DNA of 64,000 nt from Xenorhabdus khoisanae (GTDB lineage: Bacteria; Pseudomonadota; Gammaproteobacteria; Enterobacterales; Enterobacteriaceae). Position 1 is the first letter of the stretch. Every line of letters starts with the position of its first letter. Made by a program: the position numbers and the translations under genes. A model generated the notes under the pieces. That model did not search any database. It saw only the letters and a program-made list of their open reading frames with translations, and was not told the DNA's origin. The stretch covers positions 1 through 64,000 of the forward strand of contig NZ_LFCV01000050.1 in the NCBI RefSeq assembly GCF_001037465.1. Reading direction: 5' to 3'. Positions 18,203 through 28,008 of this stretch are shown one piece after another.

Positions 18203-19771
18203 TTATGGCTGGACTACCTTCTCAGATTGCGCCGGGGTTTTTTCCTCCGGCGTTTTTTCATGAGATTCAGCTTTAGTGCCTTCCGCTTCATCATTACTGT
18301 CGGTTTTAGAATCTTCTGTTTTACCATTTTCAGGTTGAGGCTCGCTGACTGTGGTTGTATTCGCTGAAACTTCATCTCTCTCTGCTTTCTCGCGGTTAGC
18401 TTTTGCCCGCAGATACCCTTCCAGACTCAAATAGTAACGCCGGATATTTTCCACATAGCGGTAAGCTTCATAGCCGCGAGCATAACCATACGTTGTATTA
18501 GTATAGTATTTTTTCTTACTTAGCAGAGGCAGGCGTTTTTTAACATCCAACCAACTGTCAGGACTGCCTTTTTGTGCAGCAGTTAGTTTTCTGGCATCAA
18601 GCACATGCCCATACCCCATATTATAAGCGGCGAGGGCGAACCAGATACGTTCATCTTCCGGAATAGTTTTTGGCAACCGATCCATCAAATAGTGTAAATA
18701 AGACATTCCACCTTTCACACTATCTTCCGGATCTAACCGATCGTGAACGCCTGCCCATTCCGCTGTCGGGCGAGTGAGCATCATCAGGCCACGGACGCCG
18801 GTGGGAGACGTTGCCTGAGGGTCCCAATGCGATTCTTGCCATGCAATAGATGCCACTAATTGCCAATCAAGTGAACCGGCATATTTTTCAAAAATCGGCT
18901 GATATGTCGGTAATGTTGTATTGATGGCGCGAATAAATGAAATAGTGTCGAAATAATCGAACGAACCGACATGACTGAAATACTTTTCTTGCAGCCGCGA
19001 CATAATGCCGTTTTCAGCCAACATGCTGAAAAAATCAAGCATGGCTGAATAGAGACTATAATCATCATTTCGTCTTAAATACCAAGTCAGGGGACGTTCT
19101 TCACTGACATCAAAAGCAACAGCTAAATTGGGATGAATACGCTGTTGCAGGGCTAAGCTGATTGAATCGCTGATTGTATAGTCGATTGTCCCTTCGGAAA
19201 CTTGTTCAAGTAATTGCTGAGAGTTTTCGTGTAACGTCTCTTGCCAAGTTAAATCAGGATAAGATTGCTCTTTCCATTTTCTTAGTTCGCTTGCATGGGT
19301 TGAGCCAGCGGTGACGATGAGAGTGCCTTTTAAATCATTAAACGAGCGTGGGCGCGTTGTTCCCTTACGATAAACCAGCTGTTGTAAGACTGAAGCGTAG
19401 GCAGGGCCCGTGCGTGTTTGATCCAGCCTATCTCTATTATAGATAAGACCAGCAGCCAAAAAATCGGCTTTATCATTTTCTAAGTCGTCAAAAAGCTGGT
19501 TAATGTTGGTACGAAATTTAATGACAAGTTTAACACCCAAATAATCAGCAAACCGTTTGGCTAGTTCATAGTCGAATCCCGTGGGTTCATTTTTATTGTT
19601 AAGAGAAATCAGAGGAGAGGTGATGGTACTAACCCGAAGCTCTCCCCGTGCCAGAATTTTGTTTATCTGCTCCTGCTGTTTATTGGGCCAATTGATGTTT
19701 AGGCCAATGATGGCAGCAGAGAGGAGCGCGATAATCACGATAACAAAATAATTAATCTTTATATTACTCAA
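18203..19771 (-). CDS. mltF: membrane-bound lytic transglycosylase F
   Basis: MltF cleaves peptidoglycan strands to 1,6-anhydro products. An N-terminal membrane anchor ([19 protein letters not shown]) is followed by an ABC-type periplasmic binding domain (about 45-265) and a C-terminal SLT domain with the catalytic Glu in [19 protein letters not shown] chose the TTG at 19771 (GAGAG just upstream): it gives 522 residues, close to the 518 of E. coli, and starts just before KINYF. An ATG at 19879 would add 36 residues unlike the family. The C-terminal about 60 residues are Glu/Lys/Thr-rich and probably disordered. Confidence 0.92.
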   Translation of the reverse strand: MSNIKINYFVIVIIALLSAAIIGLNINWPNKQQEQINKILARGELRVSTITSPLISLNNKNEPTGFDYELAKRFADYLGVKLVIKFRTNINQLFDDLENDKADFLAAGLIYNRDRLDQTRTGPAYASVLQQLVYRKGTTRPRSFNDLKGTLIVTAGSTHASELRKWKEQSYPDLTWQETLHENSQQLLEQVSEGTIDYTISDSISLALQQRIHPNLAVAFDVSEERPLTWYLRRNDDYSLYSAMLDFFSMLAENGIMSRLQEKYFSHVGSFDYFDTISFIRAINTTLPTYQPIFEKYAGSLDWQLVASIAWQESHWDPQATSPTGVRGLMMLTRPTAEWAGVHDRLDPEDSVKGGMSYLHYLMDRLPKTIPEDERIWFALAAYNMGYGHVLDARKLTAAQKGSPDSWLDVKKRLPLLSKKKYYTNTTYGYARGYEAYRYVENIRRYYLSLEGYLRAKANREKAERDEVSANTTTVSEPQPENGKTEDSKTDSNDEAEGTKAESHEKTPEEKTPAQSEKVVQP

Positions 19772-19936
19772 ATAGTTATCTCTCGCTAGTGCGATTAGGC
19801 TCCGTGTGAAATGTAAGATAATAGCATGGTCAAATTCCCAGTAATCGAGAATTTTGCGCAACAAAATTGGGATGTGCAACTTTATTAAATTAATTTAGAG
19901 GCTTTATTAAGTGTATTGTTAGGTTAATAAATGGTC

Positions 19937-19975
19937 GCGCAAACGGTTTCGTCAGGGAGAACATTCCTCTATAAT
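19937..19975 (+). promoter_or_regulatory. PurR operator and promoter of purL
   Basis: GCGCAAACGGTTTCGT at 19937-19952 matches the PurR consensus ANGCAANCGNTTNCNT at every position but the first. A TATAAT at 19970-19975 lies 17 bp after it, so the operator covers the -35 region, the arrangement of repressed pur promoters. E. coli purL is a known PurR target. Confidence 0.88.
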
Positions 19976-20037
19976 GTCTCGCGTTTCCCCTGAGGCATCA
20001 GTCAGGCTTTGCTTCTAAGATGAGAGAACCTATTATT

Positions 20038-23000
20038 ATGGAAATTCTGCGTGGCTCGCCCGCTTTATCAGCGTTTCGTATTACCAAGCTCCTTTCCCAG
20101 TGCCAAGATCAGCGGCTTCCTGTTACAGACATTTATGCAGAATATGTGCACTTTGCAGATGTTAACGCTCCAATCGCAGGAGATGAACGGGAAAAATTAA
20201 ATCGGTTATTAAAATATGGTCCCTCTTTGGCTGAATATGAGCCGAAAGGTCAACTATTGTTAGTTACACCAAGGCCGGGAACAATATCTCCTTGGTCATC
20301 GAAAGCGACAGAAATTGTCCGCAATTGTGGTTTAAACCAGATTGTCCGTTTAGAAAGGGGAATTGCCTATTATATTCAGGGTGCTGGTATGAATGCTGAG
20401 CAGGGACAAGCGCTGTCAGCGTTATTGCATGATCGCATGATGGAAAGTGTGTTCACGGAGTTTGAACAGGCTGATGCTCTGTTTTCCCAACAAAAACCTT
20501 CGCCATTGAAACAGATTGATGTCTTGCAATTGGGGCGGACAGCACTGGAATCAGCAAATATTGAACTGGGATTGGCTTTGGCAGCGGATGAAATTGATTA
20601 TCTGGTAAGAGCGTTCCAAATGTTGGAACGTAATCCGACGGATGTTGAACTCTATATGTTTGCTCAGGCGAATTCTGAACACTGTCGCCACAAAATTTTC
20701 AATGCAGATTGGGTTATTGATGGCCAGGCCCAACCCAAGTCGTTGTTCAAGATGATCAAAAATACATTTGAACAGACACCGGATCATGTGCTCTCAGCTT
20801 ATAAAGATAACGCTGCTGTGATGGAAGGCTCCCATATTGGTCGCTTTTTCCCTGATCCCGCAACAGGTATCTATGATTATCACCAAGAGCCCGCTCATAT
20901 CTTAATGAAAGTCGAAACCCATAACCATCCGACGGCGATTTCGCCTTGGCCTGGTGCTGCAACCGGCTCTGGTGGAGAAATCCGTGATGAAGGCGCAACA
21001 GGACGAGGAGCCAAACCTAAAGCCGGATTGGTAGGGTTTTCAGTTTCAAACTTGAAAATTCCTGGCTTTGAACAGCCGTGGGAAGAAGATTTCGGCAAGC
21101 CTGAACGTATTGTCAGTGCGTTGGATATCATGCTGGAAGGGCCATTGGGAGGCGCTGCGTTTAATAATGAGTTTGGTCGCCCGGCATTATTGGGGTATTT
21201 CAGGACTTATGAAGAAAAAGTGTACTCCCATAACGGTACAGAACTACGTGGTTATCACAAACCCATCATGCTGGCAGGGGGAATTGGAAATATTTGTGAA
21301 GAGCACGTCCAGAAAGGGGATATTCCGGTTGGTGCAAAATTAATTGTGCTGGGTGGGCCAAGCATGAATATCGGTTTGGGGGGCGGTGCTGCATCCTCAA
21401 TGGCTTCGGGTCAATCTGATGCGGACTTAGATTTTGCCTCTGTGCAGCGTGATAATGCAGAGATGGAGCGCCGTTGTCAGGAAGTGATTGATAGTTGCTG
21501 GCAGCGGGGGGAGAAAAATCCCATTCTGTTTATCCATGATGTAGGGGCTGGTGGTTTATCAAATGCCATGCCTGAATTAGTCAGTGATGGCGGCCGAGGC
21601 GGGCGCTTTGAACTGCGTAACATTCTCAATGATGAACCGGGAATGAGTCCATTACAGTTATGGTGCAATGAATCTCAGGAGCGTTATGTTATGGCTGTAG
21701 CCCCTGAGCAGCTTGCTCTGTTTGAAGAAATTTGCCGTCGTGAACGTGCTCCCTATGCCGTGATTGGGGAAGCAACAGAAGAACGACGCCTTGTGTTGAA
21801 TGACAGCCATTTCAATAATCAGCCAATCGATATGCCTTTGGATGTGCTGCTCGGCAAGACACCCAAAATGCTAAAAAATGTGCAGGTCTTGAAAGCGCAA
21901 GGGCAAAATTTAGATCGTAAAGGAATTGATCTTGCGGAAGCCGTAAAACGTGTTCTGCATTTACCGGCTGTTGCAGAGAAAACATTCCTGATTACGATCG
22001 GGGATCGCTCTATAACGGGTATGGTTGCCCGTGATCAAATGGTTGGCCCGTGGCAAATCCCTGTGGCAGATTGCGCAGTGACCACTGCCAGCTTGGACAG
22101 CTATTACGGTGAAGCCATGTCAATGGGAGAGCGGGCACCGATTGCATTACTGGATTTTGCTGCCTCGGCACGTATGGCGGTTGGGGAAGCATTGACCAAT
22201 ATCGCTTCTGCGTATGTGCAGGATCTGAAGCGAGTGAAATTATCGGCTAACTGGATGTCGGCATCAGGTCATGCAGGCGAAGATGCGGGTTTGTATGCTG
22301 CGGTGAAAGCGGTGGGGGAAGAGCTGTGTCCGGCGCTGGGATTGACCATTCCAGTGGGTAAGGATTCGATGTCAATGAAAACCTGTTGGAATCAAAACGG
22401 GGAAGAACGTGAAATGACTTCACCACTTTCATTGGTTATCAGTGCCTTTGCCCGGGTGGAAGATGTTCGCCGCACAGTAACACCAGAATTATCTACCGAA
22501 GATGACAATGCACTTTTGTTGATCGATCTGGGGCAAGGGCAGAATGCGCTGGGAGGAACCGCGCTGGCCCAGGTTTATCGTCAGCTTGGCGATAAAACGG
22601 CGGATGTTCGCAGTGTTGAACAACTGGGCGGTTTCTTTAATGCAATTCAGCAACTGATTTCAGAACAAAAATTGTTGGCTTATCATGATCGTTCAGATGG
22701 TGGCCTGCTGGTAACATTGGCTGAAATGGCTTTTGCGGGCCATTGTGGATTGCATGTCGATCTCAGTGCATTTGATGAAGACATTCTGGCAGCATTGTTC
22801 AGTGAAGAATTGGGTGCAGTGATACAAATTCGCGAAACTGACAGAGAGCAGGTTGAAAAGCTGTTGGCTGACTATGGCTTGAGTGGTTGTGTACATTATT
22901 TGGGTAAAGCTCAGTCAGGCGATGACTTCATTATTTCCAGTGACAATATGGAGGTTTATCGCCAAAACCGCAGTACGTTGCGCTTATGGTGGGCGGAAAC

Positions 23001-23925
23001 GACGTGGCAAATGCAGCGCCTGCGTGATAACCCAGAATGTGCTGATCAAGAACATCAGGCAAAACAGGATGAGCATGACCCTGGTTTGAATGTGAAATTA
23101 TCTTTTGATCCTGCTGAAGATATTGCTGCTTGTTATATCTCGAAAAAAGTACGCCCGCGTGTTGCCGTATTGCGTGAACAAGGTGTTAACTCTCAGGTCG
23201 AAATGGCGGCTGCATTCCATCGTGCGGGGTTTGAGGCCGTGGATGTCCATATGAGTGATTTGCTGAGTGGACGCATCACGTTGGATCAATTCCAGACATT
23301 GGTGGCTTGTGGTGGCTTCTCATATGGGGATGTACTTGGTGCGGGTGAAGGTTGGGCAAAATCCATTCTGTTTAATTCACAAGTGCGTGATGATTTTGCG
23401 AGCTTCTTTGCAAGACCGGATACTTTGGCACTTGGCGTGTGTAACGGTTGCCAGATGATGTCTAATTTGCATGAACTGATTCCGGGGACAGAACACTGGC
23501 CGCGTTTTGTTCGTAACCGTTCAGAGCGTTATGAAGCGCGTTTTAGTTTGGTGGAAGTCGTGGATAGTCCCTCACTGTTCCTGAAAGATATGGCAGGTTC
23601 TCGCTTGCCGATTGCGGTTGCTCATGGCGAAGGTCAGGTGGAATTCAGAAACAGCCTGAGTCTGGCGGAACTTGAAAAGCAGCAGCAAGTGGCACTGCGC
23701 TTTGTTGATAACTACGGTTCAGTGACAGAAAATTATCCTGCAAACCCGAATGGTTCTGTGAACGGGATCACGTCAGTAACTAACCTTGATGGTCGAGTCA
23801 CGGTGATGATGCCTCATCCTGAAAGGGTATTCCGTACTGTCAGTAATTCCTGGCACCCTGAAGAATGGGGCGAAGATAGCCCGTGGATGCGTATTTTCCG
23901 TAATGCCCGCAAACAGTTAGGTTAA
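20038..23925 (+). CDS. purL: phosphoribosylformylglycinamidine synthase PurL
   Basis: This large enzyme converts FGAR to FGAM with glutamine and ATP, the fourth step of purine synthesis. From the ATG at 20038 it has 1295 residues, as in E. coli, and the glutaminase Cys in GVCNGCQMM falls at 1135, exactly the E. coli position, which supports this start over the ATG 18 bp upstream. The N-terminal domain, two AIRS-like synthetase halves (with [19 protein letters not shown]) and the C-terminal class I glutamine amidotransferase are all intact. It is PurR-controlled and followed by a terminator. Confidence 0.98.
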   Translation: MEILRGSPALSAFRITKLLSQCQDQRLPVTDIYAEYVHFADVNAPIAGDEREKLNRLLKYGPSLAEYEPKGQLLLVTPRPGTISPWSSKATEIVRNCGLNQIVRLERGIAYYIQGAGMNAEQGQALSALLHDRMMESVFTEFEQADALFSQQKPSPLKQIDVLQLGRTALESANIELGLALAADEIDYLVRAFQMLERNPTDVELYMFAQANSEHCRHKIFNADWVIDGQAQPKSLFKMIKNTFEQTPDHVLSAYKDNAAVMEGSHIGRFFPDPATGIYDYHQEPAHILMKVETHNHPTAISPWPGAATGSGGEIRDEGATGRGAKPKAGLVGFSVSNLKIPGFEQPWEEDFGKPERIVSALDIMLEGPLGGAAFNNEFGRPALLGYFRTYEEKVYSHNGTELRGYHKPIMLAGGIGNICEEHVQKGDIPVGAKLIVLGGPSMNIGLGGGAASSMASGQSDADLDFASVQRDNAEMERRCQEVIDSCWQRGEKNPILFIHDVGAGGLSNAMPELVSDGGRGGRFELRNILNDEPGMSPLQLWCNESQERYVMAVAPEQLALFEEICRRERAPYAVIGEATEERRLVLNDSHFNNQPIDMPLDVLLGKTPKMLKNVQVLKAQGQNLDRKGIDLAEAVKRVLHLPAVAEKTFLITIGDRSITGMVARDQMVGPWQIPVADCAVTTASLDSYYGEAMSMGERAPIALLDFAASARMAVGEALTNIASAYVQDLKRVKLSANWMSASGHAGEDAGLYAAVKAVGEELCPALGLTIPVGKDSMSMKTCWNQNGEEREMTSPLSLVISAFARVEDVRRTVTPELSTEDDNALLLIDLGQGQNALGGTALAQVYRQLGDKTADVRSVEQLGGFFNAIQQLISEQKLLAYHDRSDGGLLVTLAEMAFAGHCGLHVDLSAFDEDILAALFSEELGAVIQIRETDREQVEKLLADYGLSGCVHYLGKAQSGDDFIISSDNMEVYRQNRSTLRLWWAETTWQMQRLRDNPECADQEHQAKQDEHDPGLNVKLSFDPAEDIAACYISKKVRPRVAVLREQGVNSQVEMAAAFHRAGFEAVDVHMSDLLSGRITLDQFQTLVACGGFSYGDVLGAGEGWAKSILFNSQVRDDFASFFARPDTLALGVCNGCQMMSNLHELIPGTEHWPRFVRNRSERYEARFSLVEVVDSPSLFLKDMAGSRLPIAVAHGEGQVEFRNSLSLAELEKQQQVALRFVDNYGSVTENYPANPNGSVNGITSVTNLDGRVTVMMPHPERVFRTVSNSWHPEEWGEDSPWMRIFRNARKQLG

Positions 23926-23953
23926 TTTCTCTGGCAATTTCATTTTTCTGTGT

Positions 23954-23990
23954 AAAGGCTCTGAAAATTCATCAGGGCCTTTATTTTTCA
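23954..23990 (+). terminator. terminator after purL
   Basis: The stem AAAGGCTCTGA / TCAGGGCCTTT (one mismatch) is followed by ATTTTTC, 28 bp after the purL stop. This is a good intrinsic terminator. Confidence 0.85.
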
Positions 23991-24149
23991 TTTGACACCT
24001 TGAAAGAAAATGATGCTAATCATTTGTTTTAAAAGTGCTTTTAGAGTGTCATTACATGATTATCTGATAGACTGATTTGAACATAACTGCCTTATCGAGT
24101 GTTGACGTTTGTCAACGATGGATTTATTCTAGTCATATCAGGGAGGAAG

Positions 24150-24362
24150 ATGAAGAAGCATCCTAACCAATTCATTCAGGCAGCAATTGACTATGCATTA
24201 TACAAAGGATGGAAATTCCGCCCGAGCTACGGGCATGCTTTTGGTCGGCTTTATTGTGGAACACCAAATCATCCTGAACATATGATGAGTATATGGTCTA
24301 CTCCACGAAATCCTGAGAATCATGCAAAGCAGATTATTCGTAAAGTAGATACCTGTCAGTAA
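24150..24362 (+). CDS. small HicA-like protein, possible toxin of a two-gene module
   Basis: This is a 70-residue basic protein starting at ATG 24150 with a strong GGAGGAAG ribosome site. The pattern is one amphipathic helix (FIQAAIDYALYKGW), then strands (KFRPSYGHAFGRLYC, HMMSIWSTP), then a helix (NHAKQIIRKV). This order, with a His in the second-strand turn, resembles the double-stranded RNA-binding fold of HicA mRNA interferases, though sequence identity is low. Its stop overlaps the start of the next gene (TAATG). Function is inferred from size, fold pattern and coupling only. Confidence 0.6.
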   Translation: MKKHPNQFIQAAIDYALYKGWKFRPSYGHAFGRLYCGTPNHPEHMMSIWSTPRNPENHAKQIIRKVDTCQ

Positions 24363-24982
24363 TGAATATGTTTAATAAAGAAATGACTAAGGCGGAGAAA
24401 TCCGCCTTTAAAGAGGAGCTCTCAGTGCGATTTTACCATTTTTCATTAACACTTTCTGGTGTGACAGCGGAAACAGAGGGATTGGAAGACAAGCTATTTG
24501 AAAATGGTTGTGATGATGCTTTGATTTGTTTTTACGGTAGATATGTTTACTTGGAATTTGATCGTGAAAGTGAATCGTTTTCTAAGGCAATTTTGAGTGC
24601 GATTAATGATATTGAATCAGCAGGGTTGAACGCAAAAGTCGTCGCTGTTGATGCTGCACTGGTCGGGTTAAGTGATATCGCCAGATTGACGGATATGTCC
24701 CGTCAGGCTATTAGCATGTTAAAAGATGGGGTACGTGGCTCCGGTGATTTTCCTGCACCAATCCAAAGAATAAAGGGAACCTCCCCTTTATGGCGTTGGT
24801 CTGAGGTTGCGTCATGGTTGGCTGACAGAGGCAAGATAAATGCTGAGCTGTCCGAGAATGCGCAGGTTTTGGATACTATCAACATGGTTCTGCAATTGCG
24901 GGAGTTCAAGGGGATTAAAGATATTGAATATTATGTGAAGCTGCTTAGCCATCCTGAAAAATTGAACGTATTTTGCCACTGA
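24362..24982 (+). CDS. HTH DNA-binding protein, possible antitoxin/regulator
   Basis: This 206-residue protein is translationally coupled to the small gene before it. An N-terminal region of about 100 residues (FYHFSLTLSGVTAETEGLEDKL, later YLEFDRESESF) looks like an alpha/beta sensor or binding domain. It is followed by an AlpA/MerR-like winged helix-turn-helix (LVGLSDIARLTDMSRQAISML, then the PLWRWSEVASWL block) near 100-160 and a helical tail. It probably binds DNA and may repress its own operon. No strong ribosome site precedes the first ATG; ATGs at 24368 and 24383 are alternatives. I do not know a named family. Confidence 0.65.
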   Translation: MNMFNKEMTKAEKSAFKEELSVRFYHFSLTLSGVTAETEGLEDKLFENGCDDALICFYGRYVYLEFDRESESFSKAILSAINDIESAGLNAKVVAVDAALVGLSDIARLTDMSRQAISMLKDGVRGSGDFPAPIQRIKGTSPLWRWSEVASWLADRGKINAELSENAQVLDTINMVLQLREFKGIKDIEYYVKLLSHPEKLNVFCH

Positions 24983-25012
24983 TTTGATGTTATTAATGAG
25001 TTTTAAGGGCGG

Positions 25013-25125
25013 CGTCTCTAAATGGCGACAATAGCCCTTGATGGTGTCTCAAATAGGTGACACTTAATTTATTGATATAAAAGTAAAAATACTCACATGT
25101 GCTTAAGTGTCATAAATAGACGACA
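25013..25125 (+). promoter_or_regulatory. three GlrR binding sites upstream of glmY
   Basis: The pattern TGTC-N10-GACA occurs perfectly at 25045-25062 and 25108-25125 and with one mismatch (CGTC) at 25013-25030. This is the GlrR (QseF) binding motif known upstream of E. coli glmY. Site starts are 32 and 63 bp apart, close to 3 and 6 helical turns, so all three should face the same side of the DNA. They lie 120-250 bp upstream of a sigma-54 promoter, as expected for enhancer sites. Confidence 0.85.
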
Positions 25126-25241
25126 ATAATACATACCGGGCATTAGAAAACAGAATTAGAAGACATTGATAAAGAAACCCAAAGAATTTATCCATTTTAA
25201 ATTTTCAATAAAATCAATTAATTAAAAATTATTTTGCAAGT

Positions 25242-25257
25242 TGGCACACAATGTGCA
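25242..25257 (+). promoter_or_regulatory. sigma-54 promoter of glmY
   Basis: TGGCACACAATGTGCA has the -24 GG and -12 GC elements 10 bp apart, matching the sigma-54 consensus. It places the start point at or next to A25269, where the GlmY-like sequence begins. Confidence 0.85.
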
Positions 25258-25268
25258 TAATAACTGGC

Positions 25269-25495
25269 AGTTGCTCATTCAACTTCTTATGTCGGCCCGC
25301 AAATAGGTGGAAACATGCCACATAAGCCCAGAATGACGCCGAAGTAAGGTGCCTACCGTCCAACATCATGATACTCGCTTTCGGGCTTTATCAAACACAG
25401 GGCGACACGTGGAGTGAGGCACCACCTATCATACTCATCAGGTAGCATGAAGGTTCCTCGCTGGCGGGATAGCAAATTAAAATTGTTATCCCGCC
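25269..25495 (+). ncRNA. glmY: small RNA GlmY
   Basis: GlmY decoys the adaptor RapZ and so protects GlmZ, raising glucosamine-6-phosphate synthase. The 5' end AGTTGCTCATTC closely matches E. coli GlmY, and the first hairpin CTTATGT / ACATAAG is conserved. Position between purL and glrK and the sigma-54/GlrR control also agree. The 3' end is uncertain: the strong hairpin GGCGGGATA / TATCCCGCC at 25463-25495 is the best candidate but has no T-run. E. coli GlmY is about 184 nt, so the transcript could end earlier. Confidence 0.82.
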
Positions 25496-25676
25496 GTCAT
25501 TATTACAGGCGAATCCTGTCCATCGTGTTCATGTATGCATCCGCATAGTTTCCAATTACCCGTTATTTTCAACTAGATTAAAAAAGCAGAGAAAAAGTAA
25601 CTTTATAATCTATCATCAGGCAGACTTCCTCTTCCGCCTTATGTCGGTTAGCATCAATGTAATTGCAGGTTATGAG

Positions 25677-27116
25677 ATGATTTCTTTGAAAAAATGGCGT
25701 TTATTTCCACGCTCATTGCGCCAACTGGTTGTAATGGCTTTCTGTCTGGTGTTATTACCACTTTTAGTGCTGGCTTATCAGGCTTACCAAAGCCTTGACC
25801 AGTTGAGTACTCAAGCCGCTGAAATTAGTCGTTCGACTTTATCGGATGCGCGCCGCAGCGAAGCGATGATTGGCTCTGCCCTTGAGATGGAGCGTAGTTA
25901 CCGTCAATACTGCGTATTGGGGGATGTGCGGCTGGAAAAGCTCTATCAACGTCAATACCGACAATATACCAATATGCTCGGTAATCAGATAGCCATGTTG
26001 GCTAATGCAGAGTATACGAAAAAGTTTAATGAACTATTATCAGGCCTGACAAAAATTTCCTGTAGTAACGGTGTCCCGGAGCCTGCTGTATCTAAATTAC
26101 TTGAAGAATTCTCTACTGCTAATAATCTTTTGGTACAGGAAACCCGAAATATCATTTTCAGTCGTGGTGAACAATTGCAAAAAGATATTGCAGAGAAAGG
26201 GCAACTTTTTGGTTGGCAGAGCCTTATCCTATTTCTGTTAAGTGCGTTTTTAATCGCGCTATTTACACGTATGATCATTGGACCGGTGAAAGGCATTGAG
26301 CGGATGATTAATCGGTTAGGAAAAGGACAATCATTGGAAAATGAGATTGAATCATTTAAAGGGCCACGGGAGTTGCGATCGCTGGCACAGCGCATTATTT
26401 GGTTAAGTGAGCGGTTATCCTGGCTTGAATCTCAGCGCCATGAATTTTTACGTCATATTTCCCATGAACTGAAAACACCTTTAGCCAGTATGCGCGAAGG
26501 GACAGAGTTATTGGCAGATGAAGTTGCCGGGCCGCTGACCGCAGATCAAAGAGAAGTTGTCAGTATTCTGGATAGCAGCAGCAGGCATTTGCAACAGCTT
26601 ATCGAGCAATTGCTCGAATATAACCGTAAACTGGCAGATGGCCCTGCTGAGCATCAGGTTGTGTCTTTAAAAGAGATTGTGAATAGTGTTGTGTTGTCAC
26701 ATCAACTGCCGGCACGTGCGAAAAACATTAATACAGCAATTCAATTGTATATGGAGTATTGTTGGGCGGAACCTAATTTATTGAGAAGGGTGATTGATAA
26801 TCTCTACTCCAATGCAGTGCACTATGGTGCTGAATCCGGTAACATTTGGATTTCCAGTCGGCAAACGGGAGAAAATCTTCAAATTGACATTGCCAACACA
26901 GGAACGCCTATCCCTGAATTAGAAAAAAGTATGATTTTCGAGCCTTTTTACCAAGGAAAACTGCAAAGAAAAGGGGCTGTTAAAGGAAGTGGCCTTGGCT
27001 TGAGCATTGCGCAAGATTGTATTAAACAGATGGGGGGAGAGCTTCATTTGATAGAATCCGAATGTGCTGACGTATGTTTTCGAATTGAACTGCCATTAAC
27101 CGCAGAGAACGGCTAA
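25677..27116 (+). CDS. glrK: sensor histidine kinase GlrK (QseE)
   Basis: GlrK phosphorylates GlrR in response to envelope or glucosamine-related signals. The ATG at 25677 gives 479 residues and the E. coli-like N-terminus (W..FPRSLRQLV); an in-frame ATG 36 bp upstream is less likely. It has one membrane segment at the N-terminus, a periplasmic sensor, a second membrane segment (LILFLLSAFLIALFTRMI), HAMP, the phosphoacceptor His in FLRHISHELKTPLASM, and an ATPase domain with DNLYSNAVHYG and GSGLGLSIA. Confidence 0.95.
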   Translation: MISLKKWRLFPRSLRQLVVMAFCLVLLPLLVLAYQAYQSLDQLSTQAAEISRSTLSDARRSEAMIGSALEMERSYRQYCVLGDVRLEKLYQRQYRQYTNMLGNQIAMLANAEYTKKFNELLSGLTKISCSNGVPEPAVSKLLEEFSTANNLLVQETRNIIFSRGEQLQKDIAEKGQLFGWQSLILFLLSAFLIALFTRMIIGPVKGIERMINRLGKGQSLENEIESFKGPRELRSLAQRIIWLSERLSWLESQRHEFLRHISHELKTPLASMREGTELLADEVAGPLTADQREVVSILDSSSRHLQQLIEQLLEYNRKLADGPAEHQVVSLKEIVNSVVLSHQLPARAKNINTAIQLYMEYCWAEPNLLRRVIDNLYSNAVHYGAESGNIWISSRQTGENLQIDIANTGTPIPELEKSMIFEPFYQGKLQRKGAVKGSGLGLSIAQDCIKQMGGELHLIESECADVCFRIELPLTAENG

Positions 27117-27205
27117 ATAATATGTATAACCGGTTTACTTACCGCCTTATGACGAAGACGGGACAGCAAGATATTGTGACTCAGCCGATGAAAAAAACTG
27201 CTGTT

Positions 27206-28006
27206 ATGCGGTCTATTCTGGCACGCGCTTCAACCTTACGTTTCCGTGCCATGTTGTTATTGTTTATTCCCTATTTACTGACCGGGTGCGTTAAAACCAC
27301 CGGAGCAGACAATTTGGCATCGATTGCACAATCTATCCTGCCTGAGCAACATGTCACAGATTATCGTTTTAAGGATTGTGATTCAATCTGGGATATAACA
27401 AAGCCATCGGCAATGGAAAACGGGCTTTATTGGCTGAGGGTTATTGATTGTGCGGATCGCCTGTCCTCAGTTGAAGCGCGTGAAATAGCGAACAACTTCA
27501 ATACAACCGATTGGCATCAAACGTTCAAACAGAGTATCTTGATGAATAGAGCGGCTTCTACAGTGGTTGAACGCCGGAAAATTGTAGAAAATCTTAATCA
27601 ATATAGTACGCAATTTCCCGTGGCCTTGCGGACACTCTTCCAATTGTGGCGTGAACAGCAATATCTGAAAATCAACCTCGCTGAAGAGAGGGCTAAGTTT
27701 CAGCGGTTCCAGTTTGACAGTGATAATAAAGTTGACCGCTTGAAAGAAGCACGAGCACGTTTAGAATATGAACTTCACTCAATATCCCGCAAACTAGAAA
27801 ATCTGACAGATATTGAACGCCAGCTTTCCTCCCGTAAACAAGGCCAAAATAGTCTTGTCACGCCAAGTGGAACAGAACAAATGAAGGACTCAGATACTTC
27901 ATCCAATAAATTAAAGCTGGAAGATAAATCGGCAACGGATGAGGAAATGAAAAACCCGGAAACTAAAGCGGAAGCTAATCCTCCAGCAGAAAAAGGAGCC
28001 GAATAA
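27206..28006 (+). CDS. qseG: outer-membrane lipoprotein QseG
   Basis: QseG is a lipoprotein partner of the GlrK kinase encoded between kinase and regulator. A lipobox LLTGC places the lipidated Cys at 28 if translation begins at ATG 27206. The frame is open from 27122, and starts at 27122 or 27188 would make the signal sequence unusually long; none has a strong ribosome site. The core (YWLRVIDCADRL, WHQTFKQSI, then a coiled coil ending KLENLTDIERQLSSRK) matches E. coli QseG. An added Glu/Lys/Ser-rich C-terminal tail makes it about 30 residues longer. Confidence 0.88.
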   Translation: MRSILARASTLRFRAMLLLFIPYLLTGCVKTTGADNLASIAQSILPEQHVTDYRFKDCDSIWDITKPSAMENGLYWLRVIDCADRLSSVEAREIANNFNTTDWHQTFKQSILMNRAASTVVERRKIVENLNQYSTQFPVALRTLFQLWREQQYLKINLAEERAKFQRFQFDSDNKVDRLKEARARLEYELHSISRKLENLTDIERQLSSRKQGQNSLVTPSGTEQMKDSDTSSNKLKLEDKSATDEEMKNPETKAEANPPAEKGAE

Positions 28007-28008
28007 TA

